DNA of 64,000 bases from Sphaerisporangium corydalis. Lineage in GTDB: Bacteria; Actinomycetota; Actinomycetes; Streptosporangiales; Streptosporangiaceae. A program made the translations under genes and the position numbers. This document shows positions 20,190-28,434 of the stretch, piece by piece. How positions within the stretch are numbered: position 1 is the first letter of the stretch; the number at the start of each line of letters is the position of its first letter. The stretch spans positions 29,672 through 93,671 of the forward strand of contig NZ_JANZYP010000034.1 of assembly GCF_025506355.1 (NCBI RefSeq). The letters are read 5' to 3'. The notes beneath the pieces are model-generated. The model was not told the DNA's origin. It did no database searches and saw only the letters and a list, made by a program, of their open reading frames with translations.

Positions 20190-21513
20190 GAAGATCACCT
20201 CGGATCACGCCCACGGCAGGGGCGCTATTTGTCGTCCGGTGAGGCGCCACCGGATCGAGGTCGTTCTCCAGCAGCAATTCAATTATGACGTCACCCCCCT
20301 TCTGTGATGCGGCACTTGCGAAATGCGTGTGAACAAAATCCTGAATGTCGCCCGATACCCGTAAAAGGGCCGTGAACAGGAGCCTGCGCGCCGCCCTCGT
20401 GTCTCCTCGCTCGGCCGCCCGGTAAGCCAGTGAGACGAAAGGAAGCGGGCTGGGCGGGTCGGCCTCGGCCGCCGCGTTGAGGCAGGCGTCGGACGTGCCG
20501 TGTTCGTTCAGCGTCCGGAAGGCCGAGGCAAGGTCGAGAAGGAGCGCACACGCGAAGCGGTCCACCCCCGGCTCCGGCCGCATCTTGAGGACACGCAGAC
20601 CCTCGGCCAGGTAAACCCTCGCCAGGTCCGCACGTCCCCGCAGGAGTTCGAGGCGTCCCAGACGCTGAAGCGCCGGCCAACTCGTCGGCCGGCAAGCCAG
20701 GAGGGACAGCCAGGTTTGAGCCGCCGCTTCCGCGTCGCCGAGGAGTCGCCGGCACTCACCGAGGGACAACAACGCCTCCTCCACGGCTGGCTCGTCTAGA
20801 TCGTGCGAAAAACGCAGCGCCTCCTCCAGCTTCTCGGCCGCTCCGCTGTACTCCCCCTCCCGCAGGAGCCGCCCGGCGTACGACATCAGCGTTTCGACGT
20901 GCGGGGCCGAGGCCAGGGGCGCGCGCGGGCGCGCTGGCGGGCCATTGGTGGTCCAGCCCGGGACGTACACCCAGGCCGACGACGGGAAGCCGGCGCCAAG
21001 CCTGATCCGGTGATAGTCCACGGGACGGTGCCCGAGGAAGCCCCTGTTGACCACGTCATGGTAGAAAGCGTCCGACACGATCACTGTCAGGTCGCACTGC
21101 GGCAGACGGCTCAGCGCCACCCTGACCTGTTCGCTGTACAGAAGACGCAAACCCTCGGCGAGCGCGCGGCCCGGAATGCCAGGGGGCAGGGCCGGCCCCA
21201 TGGTGAGCGCGAGTCGCACACGTAGCCGGGGGAGACCGGGCCGATGCGGGTTCGTTTCGATAAGGGCGATGCGCAACTCGCGAATCAGCGCGGGTACGTC
21301 GGCCGCTGGGTCGTCTCCGCCGCGCAGGTCCATGCGGACACCGTGGGCGAAGGCCGACCACGGGGAGTTCATGGTGAAGCCGCTGCGCAGGCATGCGGTC
21401 TCGAACGTGTCGGCCAATGCGCTCTGCAGGTGAATGCGATCGGGAATATGCCGGCCGTACCAGCCGTCAGCGTCGCTGGTCAGGCACAGCCGGCGGACGT
21501 CGGCGATGTCCAT
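20179..21513 (-). CDS. Cyclase-fold protein with TPR repeats (paralogue 2, one metal site lost)
   Basis: 444 residues, the same layout as the product of 18151-19254. DADGWYGR at the front keeps an Asp at residue 14, but the second metal motif GDG has become AHG (residues 56-58). LRVRLALTMGPALPPG and ALAEGLRLLYSEQV match the later strands, and LTVIVSDAFYHDVVNRGF matches VIVSDHLYNDVVRHGF of paralogue 1. TPR-like repeats follow from about residue 215 to 400. It is probably catalytically inactive and may pair with the intact paralogue. The start overlaps the stop of the TerY-like gene by one base (TGATG). Confidence 0.8.
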   Translation of the reverse strand: MDIADVRRLCLTSDADGWYGRHIPDRIHLQSALADTFETACLRSGFTMNSPWSAFAHGVRMDLRGGDDPAADVPALIRELRIALIETNPHRPGLPRLRVRLALTMGPALPPGIPGRALAEGLRLLYSEQVRVALSRLPQCDLTVIVSDAFYHDVVNRGFLGHRPVDYHRIRLGAGFPSSAWVYVPGWTTNGPPARPRAPLASAPHVETLMSYAGRLLREGEYSGAAEKLEEALRFSHDLDEPAVEEALLSLGECRRLLGDAEAAAQTWLSLLACRPTSWPALQRLGRLELLRGRADLARVYLAEGLRVLKMRPEPGVDRFACALLLDLASAFRTLNEHGTSDACLNAAAEADPPSPLPFVSLAYRAAERGDTRAARRLLFTALLRVSGDIQDFVHTHFASAASQKGGDVIIELLLENDLDPVAPHRTTNSAPAVGVIRGDLHAP

Positions 21514-22202
21514 CAGAACTCGACATGGTCCAGTGGAATGCTCCGGAAGCCCTTGACCCGTTCGGGCACCTGGAGGGCTTCAGCCCTCGCCGTCGCCACC
21601 AGCGAGTTGAGCATGGTGCCCAACGCGGCCGTGATGGCCTGCGTGTCGGTTCCCGCATGCGGATCGGCGATGAACGCGGCGGCGGTCGCCATACGTTTGA
21701 GCACAGACTCCACCGCCTCGCCAAAACCGTACGTGATGACGTGCGGATGCGGACGCCATTCACGGCTGGTCAGGGCGTCGAAGGCGCTCGCCCACCGCTC
21801 TTCCGGGTCGGCGGGCGCCCCGTCGGTCAGCAGGAAGACCACGGGCCGCAAGGGACGCACATTGCGGGCGAGGAGCCGGGGGAGGTCGAACTCGATGCGG
21901 TCACGCAGGCTCTCGAACAGTGGTGCGAAATACGTAGACCCCCGGCACTCGACCGTCGGCAATCTGGTGAGTTCGGCGATCTCGGTCATCGCCAACACCA
22001 GGTGCGGACGGTTGCTGAAGGTCAGAATGGACAGGTGGATGAACTCTGAGATGCGTGGGCTGGAGTAGAGGGTGTTGATGATGTCCTCCAGCGTGCGGTT
22101 CAAAAGCGCCTCGTAAGGCCTCATCGATTTGGACACGTCGACCACGAGATAGGTGGGCAGACCCTGCGCGTGGGGCGCGGGCGAACTATTCATCATGTTC
22201 AT
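21513..22202 (-). CDS. TerY/YegL-like von Willebrand A domain protein
   Basis: 229-residue stand-alone vWA protein. The metal-binding MIDAS is complete: DVSKSM (DxSxS) at about residue 22, the Thr in GSTYF, and the Asp in LLTDGAP. Small vWA proteins of this size next to a PP2C phosphatase and a protein kinase make up the TerY-P triad known from tellurium-resistance-type and YegI/YegK/YegL loci, and both partners are directly upstream here. It is probably a scaffold that binds phosphorylated partners in a metal-dependent way. GGAG lies 5 bases before the ATG. Confidence 0.88.
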   Translation of the reverse strand: MNMMNSSPAPHAQGLPTYLVVDVSKSMRPYEALLNRTLEDIINTLYSSPRISEFIHLSILTFSNRPHLVLAMTEIAELTRLPTVECRGSTYFAPLFESLRDRIEFDLPRLLARNVRPLRPVVFLLTDGAPADPEERWASAFDALTSREWRPHPHVITYGFGEAVESVLKRMATAAAFIADPHAGTDTQAITAALGTMLNSLVATARAEALQVPERVKGFRSIPLDHVEF

Positions 22203-22222
22203 GGTGACTCCAACACGTCATT

Positions 22223-23455
22223 TCATGAGAAGAGGGACGTCGCGAGTCCAGCCACCGCGAGCAGTGCCAGGGCCGCGACGAAAAGCGCGATCACCAGTGG
22301 CAGCAGGCTTCCCGCCGGTGCGTGCTCGGCGTCGATCCCCGCTCGCCCCTGGTCCGGGCGAGCGGACGGGCGGGCGCGAGCCGGCTCACCCGTCGAGGGG
22401 TGCGGATTCTCGGGAACCGAGGCCCGGCCGAGCGAGGAAGGTGAAGAGGAGCCGTAGGGCGCAGGTCCGAGCGACGCGGCCACGGAGATGACGGAGGGAG
22501 GCCGGGTATCGAGGGAGGGCGCAGCGGCAGTGGCCGGTTGGGCCGGTTGGGCCGGTTCGAAGCCGGGAGTCGATGCCAGCAGGGCGTGCAGCTCCGACAT
22601 GGGTGGACGCCGGCTAGGGTCGCCGGTTGTCACCGCCGTCCAAAGTATCTCGCCCAGCGGACCTCCTCGGACGTCCGCGGGGAGCGCCGCGTGCGCGGCG
22701 GCCGGCTCGGGCCCGCGCAGCCCGGTAAGGCACCGAAGCACGAGGACGGCGAGCTTGTAGCGGTCGGTGTGAACGCTCAGCCGGCTCCCCGAGGGGACAG
22801 CCGGGTCGTTCCAGAACTTCGACTCGACCCAGAGCCGATCGGTCAGGCCACATGAATCCATGTCGATGAGGAAGATCTCGCCGGTGCCCCGGGCCCACAA
22901 CGCGTTCGCGTACGACCAGTCGCCATAGACGATGTCATAGCGTTCCAACAGTACGCCGACGGCCGCGAGGTTCCGCGCCACTGCGAGTCGCTCCTGCGGC
23001 GTCGGCGTCGCCCATCCCCGTTTGGCGTAGAAGTCCAGATCTGTCTGGACAAGTTGGTCGATGTCCATCAGCCGATGCACGCTGGCCCCGGAAATCATCC
23101 GCATTTCCACACGGAACTCCGGTGGGGCCTTGGCCAGCACGACTCCGGCGGCACGCTCGCCATCCATCACCCGGCTGACGGGCCAGCAGAGGCTCCGGTC
23201 GACCAGGGCCAGGTCGGCGGGTGGCATCTCAGCCGGTAGGGCGATCAGGCGGTCCAAGACCTGAACGGGTTCGGTCGCCAGACCGGGTCGGTACAACTTG
23301 ACCAGCCAGCCAGGATGCTCGGCGCTCTCGTAGAGAACCTGCGATTCGCCGTTCTCCTCCGCGATCACCACACCGCGCGCCGCAACTTCGGCGAGCGGGG
23401 TGACGGCCTCGAACGGGCTGTCCGACCACGTCTTCAACCGGGTACGCGGAGTCAT
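22223..23455 (-). CDS. Protein kinase of the TerY-P triad type, C-terminal membrane anchor
   Basis: 410 residues. The kinase-like domain (about 1-290) has WLVKLYRPG with the ATP-binding Lys, VYGDWSYANALW in place of the HRD loop with the catalytic Asp and Asn kept, and FLIDMDSCG in place of DFG. The catalytic residues are therefore present in the non-canonical form typical of YegI-like kinases. A proline-rich linker (300-375) follows, and then a membrane segment, LLPLVIALFVAALALLAVAG, at the end, so the kinase domain faces the cytoplasm. The ATG at 23455 overlaps the stop of the phosphatase gene (TGATG). The TerY-like gene follows after 20 bp. Confidence 0.88.
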   Translation of the reverse strand: MTPRTRLKTWSDSPFEAVTPLAEVAARGVVIAEENGESQVLYESAEHPGWLVKLYRPGLATEPVQVLDRLIALPAEMPPADLALVDRSLCWPVSRVMDGERAAGVVLAKAPPEFRVEMRMISGASVHRLMDIDQLVQTDLDFYAKRGWATPTPQERLAVARNLAAVGVLLERYDIVYGDWSYANALWARGTGEIFLIDMDSCGLTDRLWVESKFWNDPAVPSGSRLSVHTDRYKLAVLVLRCLTGLRGPEPAAAHAALPADVRGGPLGEILWTAVTTGDPSRRPPMSELHALLASTPGFEPAQPAQPATAAAPSLDTRPPSVISVAASLGPAPYGSSSPSSLGRASVPENPHPSTGEPARARPSARPDQGRAGIDAEHAPAGSLLPLVIALFVAALALLAVAGLATSLFS

Positions 23456-24336
23456 CACGGGCACCAGACGACGACGGCGGTTCGATCGTCGAGTCGTCCG
23501 GCCGCTTCGAAACCGACGTCCCGCAAGAAGTCGGCGACGGGGGGCGGTGCCTCCCACCTCCGCGCGAACCATGAGGCGAGTGCGTCGCCTGGCTCCAGGG
23601 CGTCTCCCAGCCCATCGGTCGCCAGTGCCAGAACCGCGCCCGGGGGCAGTTCGGTGGTAATGCTCGTGACCCGGTCGGGATGGAAAGGCAGGAACTCCGC
23701 CAGCCTGCCGGCGTCGAGTCCGTCCTTCCGCGCGCCGATGAGCCTACGCCACCCTTCGGCCGTCCTCAGCCAGCCGCCGACGTCGGCCAGTGCCGCGAGC
23801 CAGACGGTGCGCCCGCCGCGGGCATCCGGTTGCACGGGGATGACCGCCACCAAGGCCGCGGCCCGGACGTCGTCCTCCTCCGCGCCGTGCTGCCGAGCCG
23901 AGCCCGCCATCTGCCTGGCCGCGTCCAGGAACACCTCCGGTGCGCACAGCGGCGTCCCGCTGTCCAAGTCGGATCGGATGCGGCCGACCAGGGCGGTTAC
24001 GGCGACGTTGGCTCCCAGGTGCGATCGCTTGCTGTCGGACATGCCGTCGGCCACGGCCACGATGAGGTGGCTTTTGAGGGTGTTCCGGCCGAGCCGGTAA
24101 GCGTCCTGACGGGGGACTGCGGGCTCTTCACACCTGTGCCCGGGTCCTACGAGCGACGCCGCCCGCACAATGAGCTCGCCGACGGTGGCGGCGTCGGCGG
24201 CGATGCCCGCCAGAGCCGGCTCGTCCGGCAATCGCCATGGCAGACGGGCGGCTTCAGGGGGGTGACCGAGGGGACGAGGGAAGCCGGCCGCGCTCTCCGG
24301 CGCGGCCCGGTCGGAGCTAGTAGCCGGACGCCGCAT
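23455..24336 (-). CDS. PP2C-type protein phosphatase
   Basis: 293-residue Ser/Thr phosphatase of the PPM family. Metal-binding motifs are visible: QDAYRLG near residue 70, VAVADGMSDSKRSHLGA, LALATDGLGDALE and LDDRTAVVVW at the end. All the expected Asp residues are in place, so it should be active. It presumably reverses phosphorylation by the adjacent kinase. Overlaps of one base at each end (with the SPFH-like and kinase genes) show tight coupling. The first 60 residues are rich in Arg and Pro. Confidence 0.9.
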   Translation of the reverse strand: MRRPATSSDRAAPESAAGFPRPLGHPPEAARLPWRLPDEPALAGIAADAATVGELIVRAASLVGPGHRCEEPAVPRQDAYRLGRNTLKSHLIVAVADGMSDSKRSHLGANVAVTALVGRIRSDLDSGTPLCAPEVFLDAARQMAGSARQHGAEEDDVRAAALVAVIPVQPDARGGRTVWLAALADVGGWLRTAEGWRRLIGARKDGLDAGRLAEFLPFHPDRVTSITTELPPGAVLALATDGLGDALEPGDALASWFARRWEAPPPVADFLRDVGFEAAGRLDDRTAVVVWCP

Positions 24337-25511
24337 CAGAGGTCCTCCTCGCCCTGACCGCGTTGCCAGGGGGTGGGGTTCCAGCCAGTTACGTGGTCCA
24401 CCGACCCGTCCGTGACCTGGGACGGCAGTACGTCTTCCTCGTCGTCCCCCGAATCGGCGCGATGCCGACTGATTGCCTGAGGCTTCTCCGGCGGCGCAAG
24501 TTGTTGAATGCCGAAAGTGCCGGTGGGGGTCGAGCCGACGATGCCCGCGATCGGCTGGATGATCAATTGCCGGATCGTCTCCATCTCGGCTTCCTGGATC
24601 AGATCGTTGTCCACCATCTTGTTGAACAGGTCGATCCGGTTCTGCATGCTCATCTCCCTGCGCTTGCGGATGTCGGTGATGACGTCGCCGACCTGGTCCG
24701 GGGCGCGCTGGAGCAGCATCAGAATGAGGTCTTCCTCGGTGTGGATCCGGCCCTTGAGCCGAGACAGACCGGCCTCGGCAAGGTCGGCCTCGTGCCTCGC
24801 CTCCACCACGGCGGCGATCCTTTCGGCCGCCCCCCTGTCGTGATCGGCGCGTGCCGAGAAGCGGAACATCGAGATGCCCCCCGGGTAATCGTGTACCCGG
24901 CCGTGCCCGAGCGACTCGGTCAGATGCTGCTCCAGTTCGCCGTCCTGTTCGATTTCGTAGCTGCGCGAGATCGGCAGGACGGCCTCGGTGACCCAGGACT
25001 GGACGATCGCGTTGCCGTCACGGATGCGCGCCCGAACGATCTGGGCCGGGTGTGTCACCCGCCATCCGACGTCGATCGTCAGGCGGAACCGGGCGGCCTT
25101 GGACCTACTGGGCACCTCCAGGTGGAAGGAGGTGTAGTGGTCGGAGAGATCGACCTCATAACGCCAGCGATAGCGACGCATGGCGAAGACCCTCGGCGGC
25201 TTCTGCAGGTGGAAGACCTCGCCGGTGTCGTCGGAGTAGAGAAGCGCCCGGCCCGGCTGGATGGGCAGACGGCCGGCCGTGGCCACGGACTGCTCGACGA
25301 GGATCAGCGGTACCTGCGGTGGCGCGTACTTCGTCCAGTTGTCGTCGACGACCTGCCGGAAACGCTGCCTCTGTACCGGGTTGAGCGGGGGGTCCGGACG
25401 CTTTGGTAGGGGCTGGTTGACGTTCGAGGAGTGCCCCGGTGGGACGGGACCGCCGGGTGGCAGTGGGTGTTGCGCGTTCATGGGCGGGTTGGGAGGCATC
25501 GGCTGATTCAT
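24336..25511 (-). CDS. SPFH/band-7-like protein
   Basis: 391 residues. A proline-rich N-terminus (1-45) is followed by a segment resembling the SPFH or stomatin-like fold: FRLTIDVGWRVTHPAQIVRA, then RSYEIEQDGELEQHLTESLG. A helical arm with AAERIAAVVEARHEADLAEAG comes next, as in band-7 proteins. The acidic tail (RADSGDDEEDVLP) looks disordered. There is no clear membrane segment. SPFH proteins assemble into membrane-associated scaffolds; that role is inferred and the family call is moderate. The start overlaps the upstream stop by 4 bp, and the stop overlaps the PP2C start by 1. Confidence 0.6.
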   Translation of the reverse strand: MNQPMPPNPPMNAQHPLPPGGPVPPGHSSNVNQPLPKRPDPPLNPVQRQRFRQVVDDNWTKYAPPQVPLILVEQSVATAGRLPIQPGRALLYSDDTGEVFHLQKPPRVFAMRRYRWRYEVDLSDHYTSFHLEVPSRSKAARFRLTIDVGWRVTHPAQIVRARIRDGNAIVQSWVTEAVLPISRSYEIEQDGELEQHLTESLGHGRVHDYPGGISMFRFSARADHDRGAAERIAAVVEARHEADLAEAGLSRLKGRIHTEEDLILMLLQRAPDQVGDVITDIRKRREMSMQNRIDLFNKMVDNDLIQEAEMETIRQLIIQPIAGIVGSTPTGTFGIQQLAPPEKPQAISRHRADSGDDEEDVLPSQVTDGSVDHVTGWNPTPWQRGQGEEDL

Positions 25512-27646
25512 GGCCTTCGGCTTTCTGGTGAGATCAGGCGGAGCACTTCAACGGACGCGGTCGGCGCGCGGCGCGTCCCCTTGGCCCATTTGGCGGCCTC
25601 GTGAGCGACGATCGTGGCGCTGCGCGGTTCCTCCGCGACGGTCGCCAAAAGCAGAGCGAGGGACCGGCAGGCGTGCGGTCGATCATTTACGGCGTGCGCC
25701 CACTCGGCGAGGACGGTCTTGGCGTACGGGTGGAGCCGGGGGGCGGTGACCGCATCCCGCCAAAGTGCGGCGATCTCCCGATGCCGCACGGGGTCGCAGG
25801 TGGCTATATAGAGCAGGGCGGGCCAGATGACTCCGTCCACTTTGCGCACCAGATCGGCCGCGGTGAGCAGGAACGCCAGGCGGGCGGCCGGCTTGCGCCC
25901 GCGGTCGTCGAGCCAGGCGAGCAGTGTCGCGGGGGCCTCCAGCCGCTCGCCCTCGATCTCCCACATCTCGGTGATGCTGTTGCAGACGGCCATCGTCACG
26001 TCCAGGTCCTCCGACGAGCTGAGCTTCTCCAGCGCCTTGAGAGCGGCACCAGCGCCGGCGGCGGCGTACTCGATGCGCCATGACCGAGCCGCGGTCGCCT
26101 GTAGTGCAGGGGACGCGTCGGCAGACCAGGCGTGCACCAGGTTCCTGATCGGGGCGCGCAGATCTGGGTCCGTCTCCCCCGCGGTGCGCAAGGCCCTCGC
26201 CGCGGCGTCCCGCAGATCCGGCTCGTCGCTCTCCGCCCACGGTCTGATGACAGTGGCCCTGACATTGTCGAAGGACTGCACGGCCAGCACCCCGGTCGCC
26301 ACGGCGGCACGAACACGCACCGATTCCAGCTCGTGTGTCGCGCACAGTCGCAGCCAGTTCAGCAACCGGGGACGGGCCTCGTCGTACTCGTTCCAAAAGT
26401 AGAGTAAGTACTTCCTCTGGAAGCCCTCGTCCCGATAGCGCACCGCCTGTGTCGGGGCGCCGCCGTGCCAGGTCTGCACGGTGGAGGGCGTCACATGTGC
26501 GCGAAGCTTCCGCAACCTCTGGCTCTTGCCACCGGCCAGGGGGGCCAGCCGGGGACGTTCCGCGCTTTCCAGCGGCGTCTCGGGTTCCAGCCCTCGTTGC
26601 AGCCGGTAAGCGGCGGCCGCGACGGTCTCGTACGGCTCGCCGCCGAGCACGGCCACGGCCAGCGCCATACTCTGCGTGGGCAGGTCGGGCAGGCCCTCGG
26701 CCCAGTCCTGGAAATCGGAGTCGCTTCGCAGCCCGAGCCGCTCCCGCACAGCGTCGAAGAGCGACCCGCCGGCCTGCGACGCCTCGGCAGCGAACTGGGC
26801 GAGAATCGCGGCGTGCCTGGGGCTGGCGTCCCTGGACAGCTCCTCCTGCACCAAGGCCATCAGCTCGGCGTTGTCGAAGATCCGGTCTATGGCCTCGCCG
26901 TCGAGGCTTTTGCGCAGATGCCGGTATATGACCTCGACGCGATCGGTGACCTCTCCCAGATCCATGACCAGCGCGGCCACCTCCGGATCGGTGAGCCGCC
27001 GGCCGGTGACCAGGGTCACCACGAGCCGGGCGTCGCATTCCTCCAGGACGGCCGTGAGCTTGGCCACCTCATAGGCGGTGAGCTCGCGAGCAGTGGCCCC
27101 GGGGAGGTCCGCGAGTATGTACCCGCCCCCCTTAATAAGGGTGTCGGCGGTGAGCGCCGCCGGTCTCGTCTGAGGGTCCAGCCGGAAGACTGCCGGGCAG
27201 CCGAGCAATAAGCGCCTGGCCGTCATGAACTTCCCGCGATCGGCGTCCGCCCTGACGAACACAACCCTGCCGGTGGCCATGGCCTCCCGCAGCGCGGCGA
27301 AGCCGGTCGGGGCCACGAACAGCTCTTCGGCCTCCGCAAGATCGGCCGGTTGCAGCCGCATCAGCCGAGGCGCATCCTCGGTCTCGGACACTGCCTGGTA
27401 GTAGATGTGCATGTCCCCGCCGGCCACGTTCTCTGCGCGGACCTTAGCGGAGGCGAAACTGGAGATGGCGTCGGCTTCGGTGTCCAGCCGGTCCTGCACG
27501 GTTCCCGGCTGGGCGGCGCGCGCGGCCAACTCACGGCCCAGGTTGCTGGCCTTACGCTCCTCGGGTTCGTGCTGCTCACCGTCCTGGTTCTGCTGCTCCG
27601 GCTCCTTCGGTTCCTTCTTCTCGGGAGGTGGTGCGGGCTCGCTCAT
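25508..27646 (-). CDS. HEAT-like repeat protein with degenerate P-loop region
   Basis: 712 residues. A charged, disordered start (1-40) leads to VRAENVAGGDMHIYYQ (about 70-85), a motif echoed at the end of the next upstream protein. Residues 100-300 have the outline of a STAND/AAA-type NTPase, but the Walker A position reads RADADRGKFMTARRLL, without the GxxGxGK[ST] glycines, while a Walker-B-like GYILADLP is present. The C-terminal half (about 400-700) is helical HEAT or armadillo-like repeats (LRDAAARALRTAGETD). It is probably a non-hydrolysing scaffold or sensor. The gene overlaps both neighbours by 4 bp. Confidence 0.72.
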   Translation of the reverse strand: MSEPAPPPEKKEPKEPEQQNQDGEQHEPEERKASNLGRELAARAAQPGTVQDRLDTEADAISSFASAKVRAENVAGGDMHIYYQAVSETEDAPRLMRLQPADLAEAEELFVAPTGFAALREAMATGRVVFVRADADRGKFMTARRLLLGCPAVFRLDPQTRPAALTADTLIKGGGYILADLPGATARELTAYEVAKLTAVLEECDARLVVTLVTGRRLTDPEVAALVMDLGEVTDRVEVIYRHLRKSLDGEAIDRIFDNAELMALVQEELSRDASPRHAAILAQFAAEASQAGGSLFDAVRERLGLRSDSDFQDWAEGLPDLPTQSMALAVAVLGGEPYETVAAAAYRLQRGLEPETPLESAERPRLAPLAGGKSQRLRKLRAHVTPSTVQTWHGGAPTQAVRYRDEGFQRKYLLYFWNEYDEARPRLLNWLRLCATHELESVRVRAAVATGVLAVQSFDNVRATVIRPWAESDEPDLRDAAARALRTAGETDPDLRAPIRNLVHAWSADASPALQATAARSWRIEYAAAGAGAALKALEKLSSSEDLDVTMAVCNSITEMWEIEGERLEAPATLLAWLDDRGRKPAARLAFLLTAADLVRKVDGVIWPALLYIATCDPVRHREIAALWRDAVTAPRLHPYAKTVLAEWAHAVNDRPHACRSLALLLATVAEEPRSATIVAHEAAKWAKGTRRAPTASVEVLRLISPESRRP

Positions 27647-28431
27647 CGGTCCCCTCCGTGATTGTGAATGTCCCCGCCGGCGATCTGGCCGCCCCGCATG
27701 TTGATCCGAGCCTTGGTGAACGTGGACACGGAAGGTCGCCGCGGCGTGTCCGTCTTCGGCGCCGCGCCGGCCATGCCCTGCTTCTCGTCGCCGACGCCCC
27801 CATCAGACGAGGCGGCGCCGTCTTCGTCCGCGTGCGCGTCGTGCTCGCCGGTCGTCTGGTCCGGTAGGGCGCACCCGGGCGCCCACAACCATGCATCTCT
27901 GCCGTGAACGTGCAATTTGCGCAGATCCCGCGTTTCCAGCGAGGTGAGCTGGCCCGCGATGGTGTCCTCGAAGATGGGTTTGGACACGACCACGACGAGA
28001 TCGGCCTCGCTTCGGTCAAGGACTTCCAGGGCCCCCCGGCAGCCCGCCATCTCGTGCGCCTCGACGGGCGCGGGACCGTCGAAGCCACTCTCGGCGTTCC
28101 CGCCTACCATGCCGAAGTGAATCGCAAGCCGCAGGCGCAACCGTCCTTCCGTCGCCACCAGGCGGTTGTGCTCCCGAATCGCGATGTGTACCTGCTGGAC
28201 GAAATGATCGGTCACCAGCGGTTCCGGAGCGCCCACCGGCAGCACGGCCAGCAGCCGGTGGCCCTCCCGCGTCCGGTGCCATTGATCAGTGCCGAGCCCG
28301 GCACGGCCTGCGGCGGCATCGAATGCCGTGCCCAGGCTCTCCCCGGTCAGCCGTTGCATCAGGGCCGTCCGCTTGTCGTAGCCGTGCGCGTGGACGGCTA
28401 GCACCAGCCTGCGCTCGTAGGTTCGCACCAT
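27643..28431 (-). CDS. Degenerate cyclase-fold protein (paralogue 3) with GGDIH tail
   Basis: 262 residues. Residues 1-185 follow the same pattern as the two cyclase-fold/TPR proteins of this locus (LRLRLAIHFGMVGGN, DLVVVVSKPIFEDTIAG, DAWLWAPG). Neither metal Asp is kept: the first position reads LAVHAHGYDKR and the second REGHRLLAV. There are no TPR repeats. An acidic linker is followed by a tail, INMRGGQIAGGDIHNHGGDR, which resembles the GGDMHIYYQ motif in the protein encoded next. It is probably a non-catalytic sensor or adaptor. The start lies 3 bp after the upstream stop; the stop overlaps the downstream start by 4. Confidence 0.75.
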   Translation of the reverse strand: MVRTYERRLVLAVHAHGYDKRTALMQRLTGESLGTAFDAAAGRAGLGTDQWHRTREGHRLLAVLPVGAPEPLVTDHFVQQVHIAIREHNRLVATEGRLRLRLAIHFGMVGGNAESGFDGPAPVEAHEMAGCRGALEVLDRSEADLVVVVSKPIFEDTIAGQLTSLETRDLRKLHVHGRDAWLWAPGCALPDQTTGEHDAHADEDGAASSDGGVGDEKQGMAGAAPKTDTPRRPSVSTFTKARINMRGGQIAGGDIHNHGGDR

Positions 28432-28434
28432 GGT

